Of a stretch of DNA of 64,000 nt, positions 28,031-36,159 are shown piece by piece. The stretch spans positions 1 to 64,000 of the forward strand of contig PBNK01000020.1 of assembly GCA_002723085.1 (NCBI GenBank), given 5' to 3'. Under the pieces are notes generated by a model. The model was not told the origin of the DNA and did no database searches. It was given only the letters and a program-made list of their open reading frames with translations. The DNA comes from Crocinitomicaceae bacterium. Its GTDB lineage: Bacteria; Bacteroidota; Bacteroidia; Flavobacteriales_D; Parvicellaceae. Position 1 is the first letter of the stretch. Each line of letters opens with the position of its first letter. The position numbers and the translations under genes are program-made.

Positions 28031-28105
28031 TAATACGTGAAAATTATTTAGAACAAACCACATCCATCAATATTAATTTTTAAATTGAGGTTCGAATCAA
28101 AAAAA

Positions 28106-28948
28106 ATGAGTCAAATACAGCAAATAAATGTTGAGAATATTTTACTAGAAAAAAGCCCTAAACTACACAGGTTTCTACCTAAGTTTTTTATTAACTGGCT
28201 TAAAAAAATACTTCATGAAAAAGAAATCAATCAAATTCTTAGAGAATTAGAAAACGATTTTGAAATAGATTTCATAAATAAGGGGTTGAAAAAATTGAAC
28301 GTTAAATCTCAAGCCATTAGCATTGAAAACATACCTAAAAAAAGTGGTGTAATCCTTGTTGCAAACCACCCATTAGGTGGACTAGACGGCATTGCTATGA
28401 TACAACAAATAAGCAAAGTAAGAAATGATGTTAATTTTTTAGTTAATGATATTCTGACTCAAATAAATAAATTAAAACCTTATTTTATACCTATAAACAA
28501 ACATGGGAAAAACTCTAGAAAAAATCTCCTAAAAATAGATGAGCTATATAAATCTGAGTCTTGTATTGTTTTATTCCCAGCTGGTCTTGTTTCAAGAAGG
28601 CAAGAAAATAAAAAAATAAAAGATTTAGAATGGAAAAAAAGTTTTATTACAAAAGCAAAAAAACACAACAAAACTATTATCCCAGTACATGTTAATGGAA
28701 TAAACTCAATAAAATTTTATAATCTTTCATATTGGAGAAAAAAATTCGGAATAAAACTAAATATAGAAATGTTATTTTTAGTTGATGAAATGTTTAAAAA
28801 AAATGGATCTACCATTACATTTTCATTTGGAAAACCAATCTCCCCAGAAATTTTTCACAATAAAATATCTGATTTAGAATGGGCACAAAAGATTAAAAAT
28901 CATGTATATGAGTTAGAAAACAATCCTAACTTTGATTTTAGAATATAG
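28106..28948 (+). CDS. PlsC-type O-acyltransferase, GlsA/OlsA-like
   Basis: A 280-residue 1-acylglycerol-phosphate-acyltransferase-fold enzyme. The catalytic block VANHPLGGLDGIAM has the NHPxGGxD form (in place of NHxxxxD of PlsC) known from hemolysin-like and ornithine/glycine-lipid O-acyltransferases. FPAGLVSRR is the matching glycerophosphate-binding block. It lies five bases before a PF13444-type N-acyltransferase, giving the same order as the two halves of the fused enzyme OlsF. Together they probably make a diacylated amino-acid lipid (inference). I chose ATG 28106; an in-frame TTG at 28085 would add seven residues. The upstream region has a mirror MraZ operator. Confidence 0.85.
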   Translation: MSQIQQINVENILLEKSPKLHRFLPKFFINWLKKILHEKEINQILRELENDFEIDFINKGLKKLNVKSQAISIENIPKKSGVILVANHPLGGLDGIAMIQQISKVRNDVNFLVNDILTQINKLKPYFIPINKHGKNSRKNLLKIDELYKSESCIVLFPAGLVSRRQENKKIKDLEWKKSFITKAKKHNKTIIPVHVNGINSIKFYNLSYWRKKFGIKLNIEMLFLVDEMFKKNGSTITFSFGKPISPEIFHNKISDLEWAQKIKNHVYELENNPNFDFRI

Positions 28949-28953
28949 TAACT

Positions 28954-29895
28954 ATGGAACCAATAATATCACCAATATCAAAATCTATTATAAAAAAAGA
29001 ACTTAATAACAATAGATTTATAAGGTCAACCAATTACGCTAATCATGAAATTTACATTCTAAATCACCTTAACAGTCCAAATACTGTAAAAGAGATTGGA
29101 AGATTGAGAGAAATCACCTTTAGAGAATCTGGCGGTGGCACTGGCAAACCTTTAGATCTAGACAACTTTGACACAAGAGACGAAGCATACTATGAGCAAC
29201 TTATAGTTTGGGACCCTGAAAAAGAAGAAATAATTGGAGGTTATAGATTTATTAAAGGAAATGAAATTTTAAAATCGCCTAAACACAATGATTTAGCTAC
29301 TAATGGACTTTTTAATTTTAATCAAAAGTTCATAGATGAATACCTTCCATATACTATAGAACTAGGCAGATCTTTCGTACAGCCTAATTACCAACCTTCA
29401 TCAGGAAATAAAAAAGCTATTTTTTCTTTAGACAACTTATGGGATGGATTAGGCGCCCTTGTTGTAGACAACCCAGAAGTGAAACATTTCTTTGGAAAGG
29501 TAACCATGTACTTAGATTTTCACAAATTAGGTAGAGACTACATTCTTGGGTTTTTTAAACATTTTTTTTCAGATAAAGAAAAACTTGTCACACCTATAAA
29601 AGCTTTAGATTTACACTATAATATTAATGAATTTATTAACGAAATATCAGATCTTGAATTTAAAGACGCTTACAGACTTTTATCCCAAAAAAATAAAGAA
29701 TTGGGAGCAAATGTCCCACCTTTGATTGGAGCCTATATGAATCTTTCAGCATCAATGAAGTCTTTTGGCACAGCTTTAAATCAAAAGTTTGGAGATGTTG
29801 AAGAAACAGGAATATTAATTTCTATTGAAGACATATACCCAAACAAAAAAGAAAGACACATCACAACCTATAAAAAAGTGGGAAATGGAAATTAA
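28954..29895 (+). CDS. N-acyltransferase of the OlsB/GlsB type (GNAT fold)
   Basis: A 313-residue protein whose first 200 residues match the N-acyl amino acid synthase family (PF13444 type): IGRLREITFRESGGGTGKPLDLDNFD, then IIGGYRFIKG, and YTIELGRSFVQPNYQ, which fits the acyl-carrier binding region. Members add a 3-hydroxy fatty acid to the amino group of glycine or ornithine, giving the lyso-lipid that the O-acyltransferase then completes. Bacteroides GlsB with GlsA makes glycine lipids this way. Which amino acid is used here cannot be read from sequence. The last 11 bases overlap engB. Confidence 0.85.
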   Translation: MEPIISPISKSIIKKELNNNRFIRSTNYANHEIYILNHLNSPNTVKEIGRLREITFRESGGGTGKPLDLDNFDTRDEAYYEQLIVWDPEKEEIIGGYRFIKGNEILKSPKHNDLATNGLFNFNQKFIDEYLPYTIELGRSFVQPNYQPSSGNKKAIFSLDNLWDGLGALVVDNPEVKHFFGKVTMYLDFHKLGRDYILGFFKHFFSDKEKLVTPIKALDLHYNINEFINEISDLEFKDAYRLLSQKNKELGANVPPLIGAYMNLSASMKSFGTALNQKFGDVEETGILISIEDIYPNKKERHITTYKKVGNGN

Positions 29896-30481
29896 AAATG
29901 CAGAATTCATTTGCAGCAATACTGAATGGGAAAAATGTCCAAAACCAGATAAACCAGAATATGCTTTTATAGGACGATCTAATGTTGGGAAATCATCATT
30001 AATCAACTCTATAACCAACCATAAATCTCTTGCTAAAACATCAGGAAAACCGGGAAAAACACAGTTAATTAATCATTTTTTAATTAACCACGATTTTTTT
30101 TTCGCAGACTTACCTGGTTATGGTTATGCAAAAGTATCTAAAAAAGATAGAGAAAAATTTAAAGATTTTTCAATGAAATACCTACAATTAAGACCGAACT
30201 TAATGTGTCTCTTTTTATTAATTGACAGCAGACATTCTCCTCAAAAAATAGACCTTGACTTTATGGAATATTGCAGCACTAAGGAAATACCCTTTGTTGT
30301 CTGCTTTACAAAAACTGACAAACTCAAACCTAAAGAATTAGAGAAAAACATAAGAATATATGAAGAAACTCTTTTAAAAAACTGGGAAGAAACACCAATG
30401 CATTTTATTACCTCTTCAATTGAAAAAACCGGCACCAAAGAACTTCTTTCCTTTATTGATCAAACAAACCAACTTTTTTAG
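29885..30481 (+). CDS. engB: Ribosome biogenesis GTP-binding protein EngB/YsxC
   Basis: Small GTPase needed for large-subunit ribosome assembly. G1 is GRSNVGKSSLI, G3 is DLPGYGYAKVS, G4 is FTKTDK, and G5 is SSIEKTG. I place the start at ATG 29885 (198 residues, MEIKNAEFI...), which matches the family N-terminus. A start at 29825 would add 20 residues lying inside the upstream gene with no family counterpart. It overlaps the N-acyltransferase by 11 bases. Confidence 0.96.
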   Translation: MEIKNAEFICSNTEWEKCPKPDKPEYAFIGRSNVGKSSLINSITNHKSLAKTSGKPGKTQLINHFLINHDFFFADLPGYGYAKVSKKDREKFKDFSMKYLQLRPNLMCLFLLIDSRHSPQKIDLDFMEYCSTKEIPFVVCFTKTDKLKPKELEKNIRIYEETLLKNWEETPMHFITSSIEKTGTKELLSFIDQTNQLF

Positions 30482-30483
30482 CC

Positions 30484-31530
30484 CTGAATTCAAAAAAAAC
30501 AATATTAATCGCACCAATGGATTGGGGACTAGGACATGTATCTAGAACCATTCCCATAATAAAAAACTTAATTAATCGCGGACACAAAGTAATAACTTGC
30601 GGAAATACTGATGCTAAAACTATATATGAAGAAGAATTTAAAAACTTAGAACATTTAGAATTTAAAGGCTACAACCCCAAATACAGTAAAGGCAACAACC
30701 AAGGTGTTGCCATGATTAAACAATCACCTAAGTTTTTTAAATTAATTAAACAAGAAGAAGAATTTGCTAATAAAATAGCAAAAAAGTTAAAATTAGATTA
30801 TATCATTTCAGACAACAGATTTGGTTTTAGATCAAAACTCACAACTAATATTTTTATTTCTCATCAAATCAACATTCAAGCCCCCCCATTAATAAAACAA
30901 ATTATGCATGCCATAAATTATGGATATATTAAAAAATTCAATCACTGCTGGATCCCGGATGTAGAAAACAAAGAAAAACTTGCTGGAAAACTATCCACTA
31001 CCAAATTAAAAAACTGTCAATATATTGGAACACTATCTAGATTTGAAAGACCATGCAAAGAAAAATCAAACTGGACCTATAAATATCTTGGAATACTTTC
31101 AGGACCAGAACCTCAAAGAAGTATTCTTGAGAAAAAAATCATTAAAGAGTTTAATAGGCTTGACACAAAATGCGCCATTATTCAAGGCACTCCTAATAAA
31201 AAAAATAAACAACTAAATAAAATTGATATTTTTCCTCATTTAAAAACTTCTGACTTTTTAAAAACAATTGAAAAATCTGAAACCATTATTTGTCGCTCTG
31301 GATACAGCAGCATTATGGATTTAAGCATATTACAAAAACAAGCCATATTGGTACCTACACCTGGACAAACAGAACAAGAATACTTAGGGAAATACCATAA
31401 CAAAATTTCAAAAATAGAAACCTTAAGTCAAAATAAATTTTCTCTTAAAGAAGAAAAAAATCACTTTCCAATTATAAAAATAAACAACAAGAAACTAATG
31501 ATTGAATCATTAAATAAATGTGGATTATGA
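30484..31530 (+). CDS. GT-B glycosyltransferase-like protein with an unusual start
   Basis: The protein resembles the MurG/GT28-like family: an N-terminal Rossmann strand and loop (ILIAPMDWGLGHVSRTIPII) and a donor-site segment (IICRSGYSSIMDLSILQKQAILVPTPGQTEQE). No substrate can be given. The first ATG is at 30517, but it falls inside the first beta strand and would delete most of it. Coding similarity continues upstream through KKTILIAP to a CTG at 30484, three bases after the engB stop, and no ATG, GTG or TTG lies between. I therefore give 30484 as the likely start (348 residues) with translational coupling to engB; this start is an inference. Confidence 0.8.
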   Translation: MNSKKTILIAPMDWGLGHVSRTIPIIKNLINRGHKVITCGNTDAKTIYEEEFKNLEHLEFKGYNPKYSKGNNQGVAMIKQSPKFFKLIKQEEEFANKIAKKLKLDYIISDNRFGFRSKLTTNIFISHQINIQAPPLIKQIMHAINYGYIKKFNHCWIPDVENKEKLAGKLSTTKLKNCQYIGTLSRFERPCKEKSNWTYKYLGILSGPEPQRSILEKKIIKEFNRLDTKCAIIQGTPNKKNKQLNKIDIFPHLKTSDFLKTIEKSETIICRSGYSSIMDLSILQKQAILVPTPGQTEQEYLGKYHNKISKIETLSQNKFSLKEEKNHFPIIKINNKKLMIESLNKCGL

Positions 31531-31531
31531 A

Positions 31532-32335
31532 TTATTTAGCAAAGTTTAAAACTTCATAATCAGATCCATTTTGTTGCCACATCACAGCTAAAGCGTAACA
31601 ATTATCATGATTCCACAAAATTGACGGTGCTAAAGTAGCATTAACTTCTGTTAAATTTTTACCATCCTCAAATGTAATTGCTTGACCAAAAGTTTGTCCA
31701 GTAGCTTCAGTTCTTAAAATATGATTATGTACAAAGTTAGGATTTGATGGAGAACCAGCAATTTGCTGTTCAGCTACTTGACCATCTTCCATAACATATA
31801 TTGCTAAATAGCAATTTTCTCCTGAAAAAGAATTTTCAACTTGAGTCTGTACTTTAACATTCATAGATCCATCCGACACGCTATAACTTAAAGCCATTGA
31901 AACTTCTGTTGCAGAGACAATTTCTGATTGTACTGCACTTGATAAAGAGCTATAACTATTAGGAATATCGGTAGCTCCTACAAAGAAATGTGGGTAACCA
32001 CTAGGGTCCAAGTAATCTAACAAGTTATTATTAATATCAGCCGAGAATTCATCACCTGCATGAAGAGCAACAACCTCAGCATAACCTGGAAAATCTGTTG
32101 CTAAATCATCTGAAAACTCTTGCCCCCAACTTCCACAGTAAGGACACCATGTTCCTGTAGCTTTAAAAACCAATGCTTTTTGTTCATTGACAGGGTATGT
32201 ACAAGTACCATCATCTTTTTTTGCTTCAGCATCATATGCTAAACTCATAGGGTCTGTACACCCTTTTTTACTACAATTAGTAAGGAATAACATCAAACAT
32301 GAAATGGTAAATAAAGTGGAAATTGATTTTTTCAT
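31532..32335 (-). CDS. Omp28-like lipoprotein with thioredoxin-type CxxC
   Basis: A 267-residue exported protein. The lipobox ends at Cys21 (FLTNC). Next comes a Cys-rich segment (GCTDPMSLAYDAEAKKDDGTCTY, residues 25-47) of the calcium-binding-like type often found in Bacteroidota surface proteins. Then follows an Omp28-type thioredoxin-fold domain with TWCPYC at 62-67. The rest has beta-rich character. The role is unknown; a thiol-linked surface role is possible because of the CxxC. It is convergent with the glycosyltransferase, their stops separated by one base. Confidence 0.82.
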   Translation of the reverse strand: MKKSISTLFTISCLMLFLTNCSKKGCTDPMSLAYDAEAKKDDGTCTYPVNEQKALVFKATGTWCPYCGSWGQEFSDDLATDFPGYAEVVALHAGDEFSADINNNLLDYLDPSGYPHFFVGATDIPNSYSSLSSAVQSEIVSATEVSMALSYSVSDGSMNVKVQTQVENSFSGENCYLAIYVMEDGQVAEQQIAGSPSNPNFVHNHILRTEATGQTFGQAITFEDGKNLTEVNATLAPSILWNHDNCYALAVMWQQNGSDYEVLNFAK

Positions 32336-32368
32336 AGTATAAAGTTTTTATGTAAAGTTAAAATAAAA

Positions 32369-33412
32369 TTAGACTTTTGACAAAGTAAAGAAAAATGTTG
32401 AGCCACGACCAATAGTACTTCTTATGCTAATTGTATGACCATGCGCATCTACAATATGCTTAGCAATAGCTAATCCTAAACCAGTTCCTCCTTCATGTCT
32501 AGACCTGCTTTTGTCGACCCTGTAAAACCGTTCAAAAAGTCTTGGAAAATGTTCTTCATTGATGCCAATTCCATTGTCTTCTACTTCAATCATTATAGAT
32601 TCATCTGTTGATAAAAACCTAATAATAATTTCACCATCTTGATTGCTGTATTGAATGGCATTGCTAATCAAATTTTGAAGTACCTGACCAATTTTTCCAG
32701 AGTCGCAAGAAACCATTATTTGATCATCATAATCATTTGCAAACTTTAATTTAATTGACTTCTCATTGGCTTTTAACTCTAAACTATCCATAACATCTCT
32801 TGAAATTTGAACGATATCAGAAGGCTTAAAAACCATTTCAGTTCTTTGAGACTCGAATTTTGCAATCATATCTAAATCTCCAACAATCAAGTTCATGCGA
32901 TCCACCCCTTTTAGAGCTCTTTTTAAAAACTTTTCATTAATCGACTTATCTTCAAGACCACCCTCTAATAAAGTTAGAATATAACCTTGAATACTAAAAA
33001 TAGGTGTTTTTAATTCATGAGCTAGATTCCCAATAAACTCTCTTCTAAACTCTTCCTGCTCCTTTAATTTAACTAGTTCTTCACGACTTTTATTTGCCCA
33101 ATCTATAACATCTGTTTCGCTTGCAGATAATACATCTTCATTCATATCAATTTCGTAATCAGCCTTGGAAGTTTGAAACTCATGAATCATTCTATATAAC
33201 AACCTTATTTTTCGGTTTATAAAAATTTCTAAAAGAAAATAAACTAAACCGTAAGATGCAACTAAAAGAAATAACCCTATTAAAGAAAGATACTTTATAG
33301 ATAATTCTATATCAAGAAAACTTAAAACTATTTTCAAGACCAAAATCACAATTAACGTAGAGATAATTGAGAATATTAAAGCAAATTGATTTGGTGTTTT
33401 TACCTTGAACAT
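32369..33412 (-). CDS. Sensor histidine kinase (PhoR-like), orphan
   Basis: A 347-residue membrane kinase. Two membrane helices (about residues 11-33 and 42-63) enclose only a few periplasmic residues, so the stimulus is likely sensed in or near the membrane. A linker of about 60 residues follows with no clear HAMP or PAS domain. The DHp motif is NLAHELKTPIF with phospho-acceptor His132. The catalytic domain has the N box (NLISNAIQYS), G1 box (VEDNGIGI) and G2 box (GGTGLGLAIAKHI). No response regulator is encoded next to it or elsewhere in the window. A TAnnTTTG element lies 12 bases before the start. Confidence 0.93.
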   Translation of the reverse strand: MFKVKTPNQFALIFSIISTLIVILVLKIVLSFLDIELSIKYLSLIGLFLLVASYGLVYFLLEIFINRKIRLLYRMIHEFQTSKADYEIDMNEDVLSASETDVIDWANKSREELVKLKEQEEFRREFIGNLAHELKTPIFSIQGYILTLLEGGLEDKSINEKFLKRALKGVDRMNLIVGDLDMIAKFESQRTEMVFKPSDIVQISRDVMDSLELKANEKSIKLKFANDYDDQIMVSCDSGKIGQVLQNLISNAIQYSNQDGEIIIRFLSTDESIMIEVEDNGIGINEEHFPRLFERFYRVDKSRSRHEGGTGLGLAIAKHIVDAHGHTISIRSTIGRGSTFFFTLSKV

Positions 33413-33424
33413 CTTTTAATATTG

Positions 33425-33432
33425 CAAAAATA
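33425..33432 (-). promoter_or_regulatory. Candidate -7 element TATTTTTG for the histidine kinase
   Basis: Minus-strand TATTTTTG lies 12 bases before the ATG at 33412, in the 78-base gap shared with the divergent arsenate reductase gene. No matching -7 element was found for the plus-strand gene in this gap. Confidence 0.5.
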
Positions 33433-33490
33433 ACAAGAAATAACATACCACATGTCAAAGTAAATTTTAAACTTAGCAAAATTAATAAAG

Positions 33491-33922
33491 ATGAAAAATT
33501 TTAAAATAATAGTTATATGTACTGGAAATAGCTGCAGAAGCCAAATGGCAGAAGGCTATTTGAAGTATTTTTCTAATAAAATGCAGCTTAACATTGAAGT
33601 GTATAGCGCAGGAATAGAAGCTCATGGAATTAACCCTAATGCTCGTGATATAATGCTTGAAGATGGAATAAATATTTCAGCCCACACTTCTAATCTTATT
33701 GAAGAATTTATTGGGGAAAACATCACCCATGTACTAACGGTATGTGATCACGCCAATCAAAATTGTCCAATTTTCCCAGAAAAAACTTCAATTACTCATT
33801 TTAACTTTAGTGACCCATCAAAACTAAAAGGAAGTGAAAAGGAAATTGAAAATGCTTTTAGAAAAACAAGAAATGAAATAAAAATTTATTGTGAAAAATA
33901 TCTAATTAACAACTTTTCATAA
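33491..33922 (+). CDS. arsC: Arsenate reductase, low-molecular-weight phosphatase family
   Basis: Reduces arsenate to arsenite using a Cys relay; the fold is that of low-molecular-weight Tyr phosphatases. The P-loop CTGNSCRSQ (Cys10, Cys15, Arg16) is intact. Further Cys residues in VCDHANQNCP (the 80s) are at the place of the redox Cys pair of the thioredoxin-coupled class, and the general acid Asp is in NFSDPS. Length of 143 is normal. Its stop overlaps the start of the channel gene (TAATG), which strengthens the arsenic assignment over a protein phosphatase role. Confidence 0.92.
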   Translation: MKNFKIIVICTGNSCRSQMAEGYLKYFSNKMQLNIEVYSAGIEAHGINPNARDIMLEDGINISAHTSNLIEEFIGENITHVLTVCDHANQNCPIFPEKTSITHFNFSDPSKLKGSEKEIENAFRKTRNEIKIYCEKYLINNFS

Positions 33923-34659
33923 TGACCAATACTCAAATTTTAATTGGCGAAATCATTGGGACCTTCATATTAATCATGTTCGGTTGTGGATCAATTTCAC
34001 TGGCTATAAACTTTGAAATTCTTGACAGTCTTTATCAAGTTGCTTTATTCTGGACTGCAGGTGTAACCATTGGAATTTATGCTTCAAAAAAACTTTCTGG
34101 CGCTCATATTAATCCTTGTTTTTCAATAGCAACACTAATAAATAAAGAAATTAATTTCATTCAGTTTTTGACCTACATTTCTGCCCAATTAATTGGCGCT
34201 ATTTGCGCGGCAATATCATTGTATTTGATAACAAGGCATAAAATAAGCTCCTACAGTTTAGAAACAGCTAGTGTTTTTGGAGAATATTTCCCAAACCCAT
34301 CAAACCCAGAAATTATTACAAGTACTAAACAAGCTTTTTTTGCTGAATTATCTGCTACCTTTCTATTGATTTTTATAATTCTAATAATTATCAACATCAA
34401 GAAACTCAAAAATTACTCAGCCATATTGATTGGCATTCTAGTAGGTGTTTTAATTTGTTTTTACGCCCCTATTACCCAATGTTGTATGAACCCAGCTAGA
34501 GATATTGGACCTAGAATAGTTAGTTATTTTACAGGTTGGGAAGAATTTGCTTTTAAACAAAATGGGCTTGGGTGGTTAACAGTTTACATCATTGCACCGC
34601 TTTTAGGCGCATCTTTAGCAACCGTTTTATTCAGACGCATTAAAAGATTTCAATCTTAA
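33922..34659 (+). CDS. MIP-family aquaglyceroporin, probable arsenite channel
   Basis: A 245-residue channel with six membrane helices and two half-helix loops. The first loop reads GAHINPCFS, so the usual NPA is NPC. The second reads CMNPARDIGPR, with the Asp after NPAR that marks glycerol-facilitator rather than water channels. Coupling to arsC by one-base overlap parallels the AqpS-ArsC arrangement of Sinorhizobium, in which arsenite made by ArsC leaves through the channel. No arsB, acr3 or arsR was seen next to it. Its last 33 bases overlap the 3' end of the lycopene cyclase gene on the other strand. Confidence 0.9.
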   Translation: MTNTQILIGEIIGTFILIMFGCGSISLAINFEILDSLYQVALFWTAGVTIGIYASKKLSGAHINPCFSIATLINKEINFIQFLTYISAQLIGAICAAISLYLITRHKISSYSLETASVFGEYFPNPSNPEIITSTKQAFFAELSATFLLIFIILIIINIKKLKNYSAILIGILVGVLICFYAPITQCCMNPARDIGPRIVSYFTGWEEFAFKQNGLGWLTVYIIAPLLGASLATVLFRRIKRFQS

Positions 34660-35316
34660 ATTAGATTGGTAAAATAGAGAAACCAACAACAACATTTCCA
34701 TTCCATAAAAAACGTCTTCAATTGGAATAGTTCCTAACCTAATTCCTAAATTATAATCATCATTATACCATACTACCTGCTCTTCAATAAAAGAACCTGT
34801 CAATAATCCGTTTACAACAATAAAAGGAATTAAAATAAATAGGAAGGTTTTAAAAAACAAGTTCATATTAACAAATCTTTTACTAATAACTAACAAAAAT
34901 GACAATGAAATAAATGTTATTGACGTGTAACTCTTTTCTAAATACAAAACCCCTATTACTAAAAGCAAACCACTCAAAACGTAAACAATGATATTAGAAT
35001 TAAAAGATGTTGGTTTTGAAAGGGTATAAACTACGTGATATGTGAAAATACATGCATATGGGATTATAAAAAAGAACATGTATTCTTCAATTGGTAATCC
35101 GAAAAGAAATAAGCCTGATAAGTACCTTTCGTTGAATCCCCAAATGCCAATATCTGTAAACCAAATGTCCCACGGAATAAAAACAAAAAACATTAATAGA
35201 AACCCTAGTAAAAAGGATGGGAAATTTTTATGAAAGTTTAATCTTGAATGAAAAGTATAAATCAATGGAATAATAATAGAAAAAAATTCAATTATAAGAT
35301 ATAAATACTTTTCCAT
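34627..35316 (-). CDS. Lycopene beta-cyclase, CrtYcd/CarR-type fused form
   Basis: Cyclises lycopene ends to beta-rings; an integral membrane protein unrelated to plant CrtY. The 229 residues contain two copies of the lycopene cyclase domain, with the first centred on FIPWDIWFTDIGIWGF and GLPIEEYMFFFIIPYAC, and the second on LGTIPIEDVFYGMEM. The PIEE and PIED motifs carry the conserved acids. This is the fused form of the heterodimeric CrtYc-CrtYd. It is last in the crtI-crtB-cyclase operon, two bases after crtB. The likely product is beta-carotene or a relative; no crtZ hydroxylase is seen here. Confidence 0.9.
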   Translation of the reverse strand: MEKYLYLIIEFFSIIIPLIYTFHSRLNFHKNFPSFLLGFLLMFFVFIPWDIWFTDIGIWGFNERYLSGLFLFGLPIEEYMFFFIIPYACIFTYHVVYTLSKPTSFNSNIIVYVLSGLLLVIGVLYLEKSYTSITFISLSFLLVISKRFVNMNLFFKTFLFILIPFIVVNGLLTGSFIEEQVVWYNDDYNLGIRLGTIPIEDVFYGMEMLLLVSLFYQSNLRLKSFNASE

Positions 35317-35318
35317 TA

Positions 35319-36155
35319 TTATATCATATTAAGCTGATTCTTAAGAGCTGATTTAAAGGTTAAATACACTTTTTTTGAATTTGGAATTCTGACCCTAGTT
35401 TTCATTATTTCTTGAGGGGGAATTGACTTTATTTTATTGAATAACGAAACGTAATATCTATAAGCTACATAAACCCCTAACCTAGATGATTTGGGCAACT
35501 TTTGAATCCCTTTTAATGCAGCTGCAAAATCACAGTTAATATCTTTTTCAATATTTATTTTATCAGTCTCTGTAAACTTATGCAAATCAACATCTGGAAA
35601 ATAAGTTCTACCTAAATTTTCAAAGTCCGATTTTACATCTCTCAAAAAATTTACTTTTTGAAAAGCAGCACCAAGTCGTCTTGCAGGACTTTCTAATTCT
35701 TCATACATCTGTTGGTCTCCATTTACAAAAACTTTTAAACACATCAAACCAACTACTTCTGCTGAACCAACAATATATTCATTATAAGAATCGTCAGAAT
35801 ACACTACATCATGTAAATCTTGCTCCATGCTTTTAAGAAACAAATCAATCATTTCTTTATCAATATTATACTGCTTAACAGTTAAAACAAAAGAATTAAT
35901 AATAGGGTTAGAGCTTATTCCTCTTTTAAGCGAAAGATAAGTTTCAGAAATAAAATCATCAAGAATTTCTTTTTTTGGATAATCATGAAAAGTATCAACA
36001 ATTTCATCGGCAACTCTAACAAAACCATAGATTGAATAAATTGCTTCATGAATCGATTTATCTAATAAATAAATCCCAAGAGAAAAACTAGTGCTGTATT
36101 TCTTTGTTATTATTTTACTTGATTTATAAGAAATAGAATCATATAAGCTTTTCAT
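35319..36155 (-). CDS. crtB: Phytoene synthase
   Basis: Condenses two geranylgeranyl diphosphates to phytoene. Both Asp-rich motifs of the squalene/phytoene synthase family are visible: ADEIVD (the DxxxD at about residues 49-53) and LRDVKSDFENLGRTYFP. Length of 278 matches bacterial CrtB. It lies four bases downstream of crtI. Phytoene rather than squalene synthesis is inferred from the crt context. Confidence 0.95.
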   Translation of the reverse strand: MKSLYDSISYKSSKIITKKYSTSFSLGIYLLDKSIHEAIYSIYGFVRVADEIVDTFHDYPKKEILDDFISETYLSLKRGISSNPIINSFVLTVKQYNIDKEMIDLFLKSMEQDLHDVVYSDDSYNEYIVGSAEVVGLMCLKVFVNGDQQMYEELESPARRLGAAFQKVNFLRDVKSDFENLGRTYFPDVDLHKFTETDKINIEKDINCDFAAALKGIQKLPKSSRLGVYVAYRYYVSLFNKIKSIPPQEIMKTRVRIPNSKKVYLTFKSALKNQLNMI

Positions 36156-36159
36156 AATG

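Noticed and set aside
27858-28105. Replication origin in the mraZ upstream gap because of AT-rich DNA and a DnaA-like 9-mer
   Set aside because: Only one box is present, no dnaA or dnaN is near, and AT-richness equals the rest of the window.
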